A stretch of 64,000 nucleotides of DNA from Pseudomonas paralactis (GCF_001439735.1 NZ_JYLN01000005.1:62001-126000); one strand, 5' to 3'. Counted from the first letter of the stretch, positions 34,169 through 43,384 are shown. The notes: generated by a model from the sequence alone, not told the origin. Program-made: numbers and translations.

Positions 34169-35764
34169 TTGTTCAAAAAACACGCATGTTACTTGAGCAT
34201 TTGCCTGCTCGTTGCACCATTGGTCGCGACAGCCGATGCGCTGGCGCCTGAGCCGCTGCCGGTCACTACGCCTGCGCCCGTCGATCTGGCGCCGGTACAG
34301 CAGGCGCTGGCGCAACTGTCCAGCGTATGCCCGCACCTGGTCTCGCGGGTCGACGCGACCGCGCAAGTGCGCCTGCAAGCCTTTTACCAACAGCAGGGCA
34401 ATGCACCGTTATGGTCGGCCGACGAGTCCCGGCAAGCCTTGCACACCCAGTTGCAGATGCTGGCCGACGACGGCCTGGATCCCTCCCACTATAGCTTGCC
34501 TGCGGTAGATGCCACGGCCAACGTGCTGTGCAGCGACATCGCGATCAGCCAGCAATACCTTCAAGCCCTGCACGATTTGCATTACGGGCGCCTGCTGCAA
34601 TCGCGCTATGAACCGCTCTGGCATTCTCAACCGCCCACAATTGACCCTAACACCGCAGTATTGGCATTTGCCGCCACCGGCTTGCAGGACATGGCCAAAG
34701 GGTTCGACCAGGCGCGGCCCAGTGCAGACTTGTATCGCAGCCTGCGCAATGCCTATTCCAGCCTGCGCCAGCAACCTTTACCGCACTGGGACGCGGTAGG
34801 CAGTGGTCCGCTATTACGCCCCGGCATGGAAGACCCGCGTGTGCCGGAATTGGCGCGGCGCCTGCACAGTGGCGGCTATCTGGCCAAGTTGCCCAACGGC
34901 AAGCAATATCAGGGCGATCTGGTCAAGGCGGCCAAAGCGTTCCAGCTCAGTCATTCGTTGCAAGCCGATGGTGTGATCGGCGCCGGCACCGTGGCCGAAC
35001 TCAATATCAGCCCGGCGATACGCCGCGAACAACTGCGCATCAACCTGGAGCGTTTCCGCTGGCTGGCCCAGGACCTGGAGCCCGAAGGCGTCGTAGTCAA
35101 TGTGGCTGCCGCGCAATTGAGTGTGTACCAGAGCGGCATTCCGGTGTGGCAAACCCGCCTGCAAGTGGGCCGCGCCGAACGCCAGACACCGCTGCTCAAG
35201 TCGCGCATCACGCGGCTGACCCTCAACCCCACATGGACCATCCCGCCGACCATCATGCGCGAGGACAAACTCCCGGCCATCCGTCTCAACCCTGAATACC
35301 TGCGTCAGCAAAACCTGCAAGTGCTCGACGCCGAAGGCCATCCGCTGACGCCCGATCAGGTCGACTGGGCGCGTCCCGGCAATATCCTGCTGCGCCAGCA
35401 GGCTGGCCCGCGCAACCCGCTGGGCAAGATCGTGATGCGCTTCCCCAACCCCTTCTCGGTGTACCTGCACGACACACCCAGCCAGCCGCTGTTTACCAAG
35501 GGGCCACGGGCGTTCAGTTCGGGGTGTGTGAGGGTCGAGCAGCCGCTGCTGCTGCGTGACCTGTTGGTAACCCCGGCCGAACGCACCCGTACCGATGAAC
35601 TGCTGGCCACCGGCCTGACCCATGAATTCAGGCTGACCACGCCGGTGCCGGTGCTGTTGGGGTATTGGACGGTGGAAGTGGATCGCCAGGGGAGCCTGGT
35701 CTACGCGCCGGATATCTATGCGCTTGATCCGGTGTTGATCAAGGCCATGGGGAGTGTGCTCTAG
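34169..35764 (+). CDS. L,D-transpeptidase, YcbB/LdtD-like
   Basis: About 531 residues: a signal peptide (FKKHACYLSICLLVAPLVAT), an LdtD scaffold region (FYQQQGNAPLWS, then LADDGLDPSHYSLP), a peptidoglycan-binding domain near residue 225-275 (VKAAKAFQLSHSLQADGVIG) and a YkuD catalytic domain with HDTPSQPLFTKG and SSGCVRVEQP (catalytic Cys). It forms 3-3 crosslinks in murein. I prefer a TTG start at 34169 with GGAG 9 nt upstream because it puts the signal peptide at the N-terminus. The frame also has an ATG at 34109, which would overlap the divergent gene, and a GTG at 34154. Confidence 0.9.
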   Translation: MFKKHACYLSICLLVAPLVATADALAPEPLPVTTPAPVDLAPVQQALAQLSSVCPHLVSRVDATAQVRLQAFYQQQGNAPLWSADESRQALHTQLQMLADDGLDPSHYSLPAVDATANVLCSDIAISQQYLQALHDLHYGRLLQSRYEPLWHSQPPTIDPNTAVLAFAATGLQDMAKGFDQARPSADLYRSLRNAYSSLRQQPLPHWDAVGSGPLLRPGMEDPRVPELARRLHSGGYLAKLPNGKQYQGDLVKAAKAFQLSHSLQADGVIGAGTVAELNISPAIRREQLRINLERFRWLAQDLEPEGVVVNVAAAQLSVYQSGIPVWQTRLQVGRAERQTPLLKSRITRLTLNPTWTIPPTIMREDKLPAIRLNPEYLRQQNLQVLDAEGHPLTPDQVDWARPGNILLRQQAGPRNPLGKIVMRFPNPFSVYLHDTPSQPLFTKGPRAFSSGCVRVEQPLLLRDLLVTPAERTRTDELLATGLTHEFRLTTPVPVLLGYWTVEVDRQGSLVYAPDIYALDPVLIKAMGSVL

Positions 35765-35790
35765 AAAAAATATGGGGGAGGGCTTTGAAA

Positions 35791-35900
35791 CACCATGTAG
35801 GAGCGAGCTTGCTCGCGAAAAACGTCAACGATAACGCGTGTTTCCTGAGTAAACGCGGCGCCTATGGGTTTTTCGCGAGCAAGCTCGCTCCTACATGGTG
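35791..35900. repeat. REP pair (REPIN), GTAGGAGCGAGC class
   Basis: Arms extended outward to CACCATGTAGG...CCTACATGGTG, 110 bp in total. It sits between the convergent transpeptidase and sensor-kinase genes. Confidence 0.9.
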
Positions 35901-35935
35901 TTAGGGCAAGCGCCGTCCTTGATGTCCCTTACGTT

Positions 35936-37327
35936 CTATTCCGGTATCAACTGCTGGCGGCATTCCAGCACCAGCAGGGCGCCGCCCAGTTCGCTGGTGC
36001 CGACTTCGAGCTTGAAACCGTGCAGGTTGATGATCGCCGCCACAATCGACAGCCCCAGACCAAAGCCACCTTGCTGATCGTTTTCATCCACCCGATAGAA
36101 ACGCTGAAACACCGACGCGCGTTCAGCCGCCGGAATTCCGGGCCCCGAGTCGAGCACTTCAATGCGCGTACTGCCCATATCATTGACCGCTCGCAGGATG
36201 ACCTTGCCATTGGGCGGAGTGAACTTGATCGAATTGCTCAACAGGTTGGCCAAGGCCTCAAACAACAGGGCGCGATCGCCGGTCACCCACGGCAATGATT
36301 CGGGAGTTTGCAATACCAACTCCATTTCACCTTCCTCCGCCAGGGGCAGATAAAAGTCATGCAGTTCGCGCAGCAACGGCAGCGGGTCCAGTACCAAAAA
36401 GCCTGACCGACGCTGGTGATCTTCCAGTTCGGAAATGCGCAGCAGCCCGCGAAAGCGCGCCATCAGTGTGTCGGTTTCGGCAATGGCGTCATCGAGTTTC
36501 ACTGCGTGGGCGGAGTCTTCCTCGGCTTGCTGCTTGATGCGGTAAAGCTGCGCGCGCAGGCGGGTGAGGGGGGTACGCAGGTCGTGGGCGATGGCGTCGC
36601 ACACGCCCTTGACCTCGTTCATCAGTTTCTCGATGCGTTCGAGCATGGCGTTGACGATGGCCGCGAGCATGTCCAGTTCGTCGCGCCGATCAGACAGCGG
36701 CAAGCGGTGCGTCAGGTCGCCGGCGACGATGGCTTCGGCGCTGGCCTGGATCCCGCGGATGCGCCGCAACGGGCGGCGGCGCAGCAGGTGCCAGCCGGCA
36801 GCGCCGGGGATGATGGTCAACGACAGCGCCCACAGCAGGGCATGCCAGATGATCCGCGTTACGCCGAACAGCGAGCCGTTGGCGCGCACCAGCACCAGCC
36901 AGCGCCCGTCGTCGGTGTGGGTGGCAACGGCGTCGCAGCTGTCCTTGGGCAGCTTGGGGTCATCGGATTCGACGCAGTTGGCCAGGGTGTGGATCTTGCC
37001 ATCCAGCGGCAGGTCGGCCGGTACCGTGCGGATCGGGCCGCTCAGGGGCCGGAACTGCTCGTCGAACAAGCCGTAGGCGTCGACGCCCTTCATGTCGAAG
37101 GTCATGCTGGTGGTCAGCGCTTCGACCAGGGCTTCGCCGTCAAAACGCTGGAACAAGTGCTGGCGTTGCAGAAGAGAATGGCGCGACAGGTCGCTGAGGT
37201 AGCCCGACACCTCGTAATACAGCACCCCCATGAGGATGCAGCTCCACGCCACGAACAACGAGCTGTACAGCGCCAGCAAGCGGCTGCTGGAAGAACGCCA
37301 GCCCTTAGAGGGGTTCAGCAATGACAT
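35936..37327 (-). CDS. two-component sensor histidine kinase
   Basis: 463 residues. Two membrane helices (about 15-37 and 160-182) enclose a periplasmic domain with two Cys residues (LANCVESDDP, PKDSCDAVA) that could form a disulfide. A HAMP domain follows (about 183-235), then HisKA (CDAIAHDLRTPLTRLRAQLY, phospho-His) and HATPase_c (EALANLLSNSIKFTP, DSGPGIP, GGFGLGLSIV). It overlaps the upstream response-regulator gene by 23 bp, so the pair is co-translated. The signal is unknown. Confidence 0.95.
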   Translation of the reverse strand: MSLLNPSKGWRSSSSRLLALYSSLFVAWSCILMGVLYYEVSGYLSDLSRHSLLQRQHLFQRFDGEALVEALTTSMTFDMKGVDAYGLFDEQFRPLSGPIRTVPADLPLDGKIHTLANCVESDDPKLPKDSCDAVATHTDDGRWLVLVRANGSLFGVTRIIWHALLWALSLTIIPGAAGWHLLRRRPLRRIRGIQASAEAIVAGDLTHRLPLSDRRDELDMLAAIVNAMLERIEKLMNEVKGVCDAIAHDLRTPLTRLRAQLYRIKQQAEEDSAHAVKLDDAIAETDTLMARFRGLLRISELEDHQRRSGFLVLDPLPLLRELHDFYLPLAEEGEMELVLQTPESLPWVTGDRALLFEALANLLSNSIKFTPPNGKVILRAVNDMGSTRIEVLDSGPGIPAAERASVFQRFYRVDENDQQGGFGLGLSIVAAIINLHGFKLEVGTSELGGALLVLECRQQLIPE

Positions 37328-37988
37328 ACCCGGAACCTCGTACCGTGCGGATCAGCGGCGTGAGGCCCGGGGGATCGATTTTCTTGCGCAGGCGACCGAT
37401 GTGCACGTCGATCAGGTTGGTGCCCGGGTCAAAGTGATAACCCCAGACTTCCTCGAAAATCATCATGCGCGACAGGATCTGCCCGGTGTTGCGCATCAGA
37501 AATTCCAGCAGTTTGTATTCGGTCGGCAACAGCGTCAGCGGCTGCTCGGCGCGGCTGGCTTCGCGGCTGATCAGGTTCAACTCCAGGTCCGCCACGCGCA
37601 GGGCGGTTTCGAACTCCTTGACCGTGCTTTTGCGCCGCAGCAGCACTTCGACACGGGCGGCCATTTCGTCGGAGGCGAACGGCTTGGTCAGGTAGTCATC
37701 GCCGCCGGCACGCAGGCCGCGTACACGCTCGTCGACATCGGAGAGGGCGCTGATCATCAGGATTGGCGTCGATACCCCAATCGTGCGCAAGGTGGTGACG
37801 ATGGCCAGGCCATCCAGTTCGGGCAACATGCGGTCGAGGGTAATCAGGTCGTAATCGCCGCTCACGGCGCGGACCAGCCCCTCGCGGCCGTTGTCTACCC
37901 AGTCTACGTCCAGTCCATGGCTACTCAGCTCGGCGACGATTTCGCGGGCCGTTACGGCGTCATCCTCGATGGTCAAAATGCGGGTCAT
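37305..37988 (-). CDS. OmpR-family response regulator
   Basis: 227 residues. In the receiver domain the acidic pocket is at Asp9-Asp10, the phospho-acceptor is Asp52 (LITLDRMLPELDG) and the conserved Lys is Lys102 (YLTKPF). A winged-helix DNA-binding domain occupies 130-225 (LLPTEYKLLEFLMRNTGQIL, then RTVRGSGYVI). It is the first gene of the pair with the kinase at 35936. Confidence 0.96.
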   Translation of the reverse strand: MTRILTIEDDAVTAREIVAELSSHGLDVDWVDNGREGLVRAVSGDYDLITLDRMLPELDGLAIVTTLRTIGVSTPILMISALSDVDERVRGLRAGGDDYLTKPFASDEMAARVEVLLRRKSTVKEFETALRVADLELNLISREASRAEQPLTLLPTEYKLLEFLMRNTGQILSRMMIFEEVWGYHFDPGTNLIDVHIGRLRKKIDPPGLTPLIRTVRGSGYVIAEPL

Positions 37989-38135
37989 AGGAGTACCTGG
38001 TGAGCGTTCACACTAGAAGTGGAGGTTATTTTGCCAAGAAGTTGCTGAATGTTTCCTAAATAAAACTTCATCTTGGCAAAACTGACACCATGACTGACAC
38101 AACCCAGTGTGGGAGGGGGGCAAGCGCTAATGCCT

Positions 38136-38234
38136 GTAGGAGCGAGCTTGCTCGCGAAAAACGTCAACGATAACGCGTGTTTCCTGAATCAACGCGGCGC
38201 CTGTGGGGGTTTTCGCGAGCAAGCTCGCTCCTAC
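38136..38234. repeat. REP pair (REPIN), GTAGGAGCGAGC class
   Basis: A 99-bp inverted pair inside a 444-bp gene-free stretch (37989-38432). The remainder, 38270-38430, is AT-rich leader DNA (for example GTTAACTTACTGAAAAATAA) that must carry the promoter of the membrane-protein gene; I could not assign a sigma factor. Confidence 0.9.
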
Positions 38235-38432
38235 ATGGAATGTGCCCGACGGAAGAATGCATATCGCCCGGTCTTAACCCACCTTTCTTGCAACTTGCAT
38301 GGTTTTGCGAAGTTCAATTTAGTTAACTTACTGAAAAATAAGAATTTTAAATCGTATGGCGACTGGCATGGTGCCTGCACTGTCCCTTTTGAGACTTGTA
38401 ACACTATTTTTCATGCCTGGAGCAAAACAACA

Positions 38433-39338
38433 ATGATCACATCCTCATCCGCGCTGCAAGAGTCAAGCACGCTCTCCGGGGTTTCCTGGGGGGCGATCTT
38501 CGCCGGGGCCGCTGCGGCGGCTGCGTTGTCACTGATTCTGGTGCTGCTGGGCTTTGGCCTTGGCTTTTCGGCGGTGTCGCCGTGGGCCGACAGCGGTATC
38601 AGCGCCAAGGGTCTTGGCATTTCCACGATTGTCTGGCTGGCTTTTACCCAGATCGTCGCATCGGGCCTGGGCGGCTACATCGCCGGCCGGTTGCGGGTGA
38701 AGTGGGCCAATATGCACGGCGATGAAGTCTACTTTCGCGATACCGCCCATGGTTTCCTGGCGTGGGCTGTGGCTACCCTGATCACGGCAATGCTGGTGGT
38801 CGGTTCGGTCAGCAGTGTGGTCAGCGGCGGTGTTAAAGCCGGTGCCAGCGTCGCGTCGGGCGCCGCCAGTGGTTTGACCCAGGCGGCCGGCAGCGCAGCC
38901 AAAGGTGCCGACAGCGGCGACTTCGGCTATTACGTCGACAGCCTGTTCCGCGATGACCGCCCAGCCGCGGTCAGCGACGACGCGGCGCACGCCGTGGTCG
39001 GCCGTATCTTTGCCCGCACCCTGAGCAATGACGGCCAACTGGCTGCCGAAGACCGTGCCTACCTGGCCCAGTTGATCACCCAACGCACCAACCTCAGCCA
39101 GGCCGATGCCGAGGCGCGTATCGACAAAGTCTACGGCGAGGCCCGTAAAGCCATCGAAGACGCCAAGCTCAAGGCCAAGCAAGCCGCCGAGACCGCCGCC
39201 AAAGTGGCTGCCTACACCTCGCTGTGGACCTTCGTGGCGCTGTTGATCGGTGCTTTCTTCGCCAGCTTCGCTGCCACCTTCGGCGGTCGCCGCCGGGATG
39301 CTGTGGTGTACGTCGAAACCGAAAACTACGTTCGTTAA
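38433..39338 (+). CDS. uncharacterised membrane protein, 301 residues
   Basis: Membrane helices lie at about 20-42 (GAIFAGAAAAAALSLILVLL), 60-82, 105-130 and, near the C-terminus, 265-290 (SLWTFVALLIGAFFASFAAT). A long Ala/Gly-rich and then helical soluble segment (about 135-255) sits between them, with coiled-coil-like character (ARKAIEDAKLKAKQAAETAA). Similar proteins are common in Pseudomonas without assigned function. A 24-residue hydrophobic peptide gene follows 30 bp later. Confidence 0.85.
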   Translation: MITSSSALQESSTLSGVSWGAIFAGAAAAAALSLILVLLGFGLGFSAVSPWADSGISAKGLGISTIVWLAFTQIVASGLGGYIAGRLRVKWANMHGDEVYFRDTAHGFLAWAVATLITAMLVVGSVSSVVSGGVKAGASVASGAASGLTQAAGSAAKGADSGDFGYYVDSLFRDDRPAAVSDDAAHAVVGRIFARTLSNDGQLAAEDRAYLAQLITQRTNLSQADAEARIDKVYGEARKAIEDAKLKAKQAAETAAKVAAYTSLWTFVALLIGAFFASFAATFGGRRRDAVVYVETENYVR

Positions 39339-39368
39339 TTCAAGGTCCATTCATTAAAGGAAAGCATC

Positions 39369-39443
39369 ATGCGCTCATTACTGCTGTGGTTCCTCGGCGT
39401 GCCGATTCCGGTGATCATCCTGATCGCGATCTTCATGCACTAA
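39369..39443 (+). CDS. 24-residue hydrophobic peptide
   Basis: An ATG with AAAGGAAA 6-10 nt upstream opens MRSLLLWFLGVPIPVIILIA followed by IFMH and a stop. It is a single membrane helix with almost no polar residues. It directly follows the 301-residue membrane protein and its stop overlaps the stop of the convergent MFS gene by 3 bp. The strong ribosome binding site and amphipathic-free design support a real small protein, perhaps a partner of the upstream membrane protein. Confidence 0.65.
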   Translation: MRSLLLWFLGVPIPVIILIAIFMH

Positions 39444-40675
39444 ATCCGGGCCTGGCTCGGTAAAGGGTGGGAAGGGCTTTGCTCCTTCCCACTTTTGGTT
39501 TTACGCAGTGTCAGCCAACTGGTGACCAGCAAGGCGCTGGCCATTGAGGTCATGATCACCAGCGGTTGCGCAGTGCCATCCGACAGCAGCCCGGTGGCCC
39601 AACTGCTCAGCGCCGTCACAATCATCTGAATAAAAAAGAACAACCCCGACGCCGTTCCGGCCATCGCGCCGTAGGGCTGCAACACCGACAACTGGCAGGC
39701 AGGCATCGTCAGCCCCACCGATACCATGATCACCACCATCGGCAATACAATCGCCAGCCAATCCTGCGCCAGCACTGTTGTGGCTGTCGCCAGCATCACG
39801 CTGCCCAGCACATTCAGGCCGATGGCAACGCTGATCAAGCGGTCTGCCTCGAACCGCCCCACCAGGCGGCGGAACAGGTTGGCGCCGAGCATGTAGCCAC
39901 TGATCGTAGCGGCAAATACCAGCGCATAGGTGCTGGGCGACAAACCAAAGCCGCGTTGCAGCAACGCCGAAGACTCGCTGATAAACGGAAAATAGGTGCT
40001 GTAAACGCAGCCGATCGCCAAGGCATAACGCAGGAAATAACGGTCGCGCAGCAGTTGACCGTAGATGCGCAGCAAGTGGGGCGGCGGGGCAGCGGCCACT
40101 TGCGGCGGACGGGTTTCCGGCAGGCGCCGTTGCACCACCAGGCACAACAGGCTGCCAATCACCCCCAGCAACACAAATAAGCCTCGCCAACCCAAGAGGG
40201 GCAATAACACGCTGCCAAGCACCGGCGCGGCCATGGGCGATACTGCCATCGCCATGGAGATCAACCCCAGCAAGCGCGCCTGCTCCTGCGGGGCAAAATA
40301 GTCGCGCACAATCACCCGGCCAATCACCGTGGTGCAGCACCCGCCGAGGGCCTGGAACAGCCGCGCAATGATCAACACCCCCAGACTGTCGGCCAGTGCG
40401 CAGGTGACGGTCGCCAACACATAAATCGCCAACCCGGCCAGCAACACCGGGCGACGGCCGAAGCGGTCGGTAAGCGGGCCGCTGACCAGCAAGGAAACCG
40501 CCGAACCGAGGGTGTAGAGCGTCAGCACCAGTTGCAGTTGACTGTCCGAAGTTTGGAAGTAGTCGGCCATAGCGGGCAGGGCGGGCAAGTGCAGGTCCAG
40601 GGTGAGACGCGGCAGGCCCACCAGGACCGTCAGCAGCGTTAGCCAGAACCAAGGGGCGAGAATACGTTGCGTCAT
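39440..40675 (-). CDS. Bcr/CflA family multidrug MFS transporter
   Basis: 411 residues with twelve membrane helices. Motif A-like GPLTDRFGRRPVLLAGLAIY, the N-terminal DLHLPALPAMADYFQTSD and QALGGCCTTVIGRVIVRD (motif C region) identify the Bcr/CflA drug-resistance branch of DHA1. The gene is divergent from the MocR regulator with 92 bp between, so that regulator may control it. Confidence 0.93.
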   Translation of the reverse strand: MTQRILAPWFWLTLLTVLVGLPRLTLDLHLPALPAMADYFQTSDSQLQLVLTLYTLGSAVSLLVSGPLTDRFGRRPVLLAGLAIYVLATVTCALADSLGVLIIARLFQALGGCCTTVIGRVIVRDYFAPQEQARLLGLISMAMAVSPMAAPVLGSVLLPLLGWRGLFVLLGVIGSLLCLVVQRRLPETRPPQVAAAPPPHLLRIYGQLLRDRYFLRYALAIGCVYSTYFPFISESSALLQRGFGLSPSTYALVFAATISGYMLGANLFRRLVGRFEADRLISVAIGLNVLGSVMLATATTVLAQDWLAIVLPMVVIMVSVGLTMPACQLSVLQPYGAMAGTASGLFFFIQMIVTALSSWATGLLSDGTAQPLVIMTSMASALLVTSWLTLRKTKSGKEQSPSHPLPSQARI

Positions 40676-40767
40676 GGGCGGTTACTTCGCGAGGGGTAGA
40701 GCCCGGACTCTAGCGACGTTGTGGTTTAATCCGCAGAACCACTTGTGCACGGAAGGACTGGACCACT

Positions 40768-42180
40768 ATGCGCCGAGGAAAAGCCGCCTCCCACCTTGAC
40801 CTGCCGCGCCCGGACAACCTGAGTGCGGGTAAACAACAGGGCGCCTATGAGGCGTTACGGGGGGCGATCCTGAATCGGCAGTTGCCGGCCGACAGCCGCT
40901 TGCCATCGACCCGCAGCCTGGCCGAGCGTTGGCAGGTTTCACGTGGCACCCTTGAGGCGGTGTTCGACCGCTTGCACAGTGAAGGCTATGTGCAGCGTGT
41001 GGCGGGCTCCGGCACGCGGGTGTGCGCGGTGATTCCCGAGCAATTCATTGCGGCCCCGGCATCAAAACACATGCTGCGCAGACCGGTTGACGCCGACCCA
41101 CCCCACGCCGGTGTGCAGAGCCATGTGCCCTTTGTTGCACGGCGCCCGGATGCCAACCTGTTCGACCGCAAAGCCTGGGCGCGCTGCATCTCCCGTGGTT
41201 TGCTGGCCGCGGGCGCTGGTGTGCTGGAGGCCGCGCACCCGGGGGGGCTGCCGGCCTTGCGGGAGCACATTGCGGATTACTTGCGCAGTTATCGCGGCAT
41301 GCACTGTGAGGCGGACGAAGTGATTGTTACCACCGGCATTCGTCATGGCCTTGACCTTGTTGCCCGTACACTGCTTCAACCGGGTGACCTGGCCTGCGTC
41401 GAAGACCCCGGCTACACCCCGGCGCGGCGTCTGTTCAACCTGGCCGGTGCACAGGTGCAGTCGATTCCGGTCACCGCCGAAGGGCTAGATACCGCTCAGC
41501 TCCCCGCACACGCACGGCTGGCGTATGTCACCCCCGCGCACCAGGCGCCGCTGGGCGTGACCCTGTCGGTATCGCGCCGTCTGGCGTTGCTGGATTGGGC
41601 ACATCGGGCGGATGCCTGGGTGGTCGAAGACGACTATGACAGCGAGTACAACTACAACAGCGCCCCTCTGGCCGCGCTCAAATCCCTGGATACGAATGAC
41701 CGCGTGCTCTACTGCGGCAGCTTCAACAAAAACCTGTTTCCAGGCTTGCGAGTGGGTTTCATGGTGGTGCCCAAAGCCCTGCGCCCATCACTGCTGCGCA
41801 CCTTGCAACTGACCGGGCATTCGGTAGGCGCCAGCGATCAGTCGGGCCTGGTGGATTTTCTTGGCAGCGGTGCGTTCGTGCGGCATTTGCGCGCTTCGCG
41901 CCAGGCCTATCAGGCGCGGCGTGATGCCTTGCTCGCGTGCCTCCCGCCGGGCGTTACGGTCAGTGGTGAGCAGGCCGGGCTGCATTTTGTGTTGTGGTTA
42001 CCGGCAGGGGTGTCAGAGGCGGATTTCTGCGCCCGCGCTGCCGACGCCGGGCTGAGCTTGCAGCCACTGGGCAAGTTCTGTGTCGAGGTAACGTTGCCGC
42101 CCGCGGTGATTATCGGCTACACCGCGTTGACCCTGGCGCAGATCCGCTTCCACGGCCGGGCCCTGGCGCAATTACTGTAG
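40768..42180 (+). CDS. MocR/PdxR-type regulator (GntR HTH + class I aminotransferase domain)
   Basis: 470 residues. The GntR winged helix is at about 25-95 (GAYEALRGAILNRQLPADSR, then RSLAERWQVSRGTLEAVFDR). An aminotransferase fold occupies 130-465, with the PLP Lys in YCGSFNKNLFPGLRVGF and the Asp-Tyr pair in VVEDDYDSEYNY. MocR proteins usually sense PLP or amino-group ligands. It is divergent from the Bcr/CflA transporter. Its TAG stop lies inside a REPIN arm (42175-42276). Confidence 0.94.
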   Translation: MRRGKAASHLDLPRPDNLSAGKQQGAYEALRGAILNRQLPADSRLPSTRSLAERWQVSRGTLEAVFDRLHSEGYVQRVAGSGTRVCAVIPEQFIAAPASKHMLRRPVDADPPHAGVQSHVPFVARRPDANLFDRKAWARCISRGLLAAGAGVLEAAHPGGLPALREHIADYLRSYRGMHCEADEVIVTTGIRHGLDLVARTLLQPGDLACVEDPGYTPARRLFNLAGAQVQSIPVTAEGLDTAQLPAHARLAYVTPAHQAPLGVTLSVSRRLALLDWAHRADAWVVEDDYDSEYNYNSAPLAALKSLDTNDRVLYCGSFNKNLFPGLRVGFMVVPKALRPSLLRTLQLTGHSVGASDQSGLVDFLGSGAFVRHLRASRQAYQARRDALLACLPPGVTVSGEQAGLHFVLWLPAGVSEADFCARAADAGLSLQPLGKFCVEVTLPPAVIIGYTALTLAQIRFHGRALAQLL

Positions 42181-42276
42181 GAGCGAGCTTGCTCGCGAAG
42201 ATCGTCAACGATTAAGCGTGCTTGCTGAATGAACGCGGCGCCTGTGAGTTCTTCGCGAGCAAGCTCGCTCCTACAG
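42175..42276. repeat. REP pair (REPIN) that supplies the stop codon of the MocR gene
   Basis: A 102-bp inverted pair. The first arm CTGTAGGAGCGAGC begins three bases before the TAG stop of the upstream gene. The other end is 10 bp from the stop of the convergent RpiR gene. Confidence 0.9.
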
Positions 42277-42286
42277 ATGGCGCATG

Positions 42287-43195
42287 TCAGTCGTCGAACC
42301 CGACCTGCTCATGAATTTCATCCACCTTCAATTCCAACCGATACGCCACCGCAATAAACAACGCCTGGCACAGGCACAAGGTGGCGCTCAGCGAGCGGAA
42401 GGCAAACGAAGAGCCTTCATTGACCAACAGCACCGCATTCGCGCGCTTGGCCAGCGGCGACAGGTTGCTGTCGGTGATGATCAGGGTCTTGGCCTGGTGA
42501 TGCTGGGCAATGCGCAGGCAGTGCTGGGTTTCCTTGCCGTAGGGGGTAAAGCTGATGGCAATCACCAGGTCATTGGCGCGCACGCTGCGCATCTGCTCGC
42601 GATAACTGCCGCCCAGGCCTGAGATCAGGTGGATGCGCTTGTTGGTGTGCTGCAGGTTGTAGACCAGGTAGTCGGCCACCGCAAAGGAGCGGCGCACGCC
42701 GACCACGTAGATGTTGTCGGCATTGACCACCAGGTCCACGGCTTTCTCGAAAGCCGCATCGTCCAGTTCCAGGCCCAGGCGTTCGATGCCCGAGAGGGTG
42801 GCGTTGACGCATTCACGCGCCAGGTCGCCGCCGCTGGCTTTCTGCGACTTGTTGGCGATCATGCTGCGGATGCGCTGCTGGTAGTTCTGCACCGGCGTGG
42901 TCTTGTGGGTATACGCCTCGCGAAACAGCGCCTGCATTTCACTGAAACCGCTGAAGCCGAAACGCTGGGAAAACCGCACGATGGCCGAGGGGTGTACTTC
43001 GCATTCACGGGCGATGTCACTGATGCGATCGACCATGATGCGGTCGCTCTGCTGGCTCATGTAACTGGCGATGCGCTTGAGCTGGCGCGGCAGGCTTTCG
43101 TATTCGTCGGTGATCAGCTGCAACAGGCGCTCGGCATTGATCGGAGGGCTGGCGACAGTTTCTTCCAGGGTGGTCTCGGGATCGGTGCGGGACAT
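42287..43195 (-). CDS. iolR: RpiR family regulator of inositol catabolism
   Basis: 302 residues. An N-terminal HTH_6 domain (LKRIASYMSQQSDRIMVDRI, then ECEVHPSAIVRFSQRFGFSG) is followed by a C-terminal SIS sugar-phosphate-binding domain (NIYVVGVRRSFAVADYLVYN, then DLVIAISFTPYGKET). It is divergent from iolC and shares with it an intergenic region carrying GGAA-N6-TTCC palindromes, the site described for RpiR-type IolR in Sinorhizobium. ATG 43195 (MSRTDPETTLEETV) is chosen; the frame stays open upstream through the promoter region. The role is inferred from context and family. Confidence 0.9.
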   Translation of the reverse strand: MSRTDPETTLEETVASPPINAERLLQLITDEYESLPRQLKRIASYMSQQSDRIMVDRISDIARECEVHPSAIVRFSQRFGFSGFSEMQALFREAYTHKTTPVQNYQQRIRSMIANKSQKASGGDLARECVNATLSGIERLGLELDDAAFEKAVDLVVNADNIYVVGVRRSFAVADYLVYNLQHTNKRIHLISGLGGSYREQMRSVRANDLVIAISFTPYGKETQHCLRIAQHHQAKTLIITDSNLSPLAKRANAVLLVNEGSSFAFRSLSATLCLCQALFIAVAYRLELKVDEIHEQVGFDD

Positions 43196-43341
43196 GGGCA
43201 ATCCTTTTGGCGTGTTCGTCTGATGCGCTGATGGTTGGCGCAAGTCTACAGGGTAGGCGCAAAAAAATACCCCGACATCACGGCCCGCGTGGCCTGCTGA
43301 AACGATGCACGGGCGCTGGCGTGACGCTATGCTGACGTATT

Positions 43342-43355
43342 GGAAAAAATATTCC
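43342..43355. promoter_or_regulatory. IolR-type operator, perfect GGAA-N6-TTCC
   Basis: TTGGAAAAAATATTCCA lies in the divergent iolR-iolC region, 125 bp before iolC, and matches exactly the GGAA-N6-TTCC pattern known for Sinorhizobium IolR. A weaker copy (GGAA-N6-TTGA) lies 29 bp downstream at 43371-43384. Confidence 0.65.
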
Positions 43356-43370
43356 ACTAAAAATAATTAT

Positions 43371-43384
43371 GGAATAAATATTGA
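43371..43384. promoter_or_regulatory. second, degenerate IolR-type half-palindrome
   Basis: GGAATAAATATTGA keeps the left half and spacing of the operator and two of four bases of the right half. The 29-bp offset from the first site is close to three helical turns. Confidence 0.4.

Noticed and set aside
38285..38312. Possible extracytoplasmic sigma-factor promoter before the 301-residue membrane protein
   Set aside because: An AACTT element is present but the spacing to a plausible -10 box is too short for AlgU or SigX consensus.
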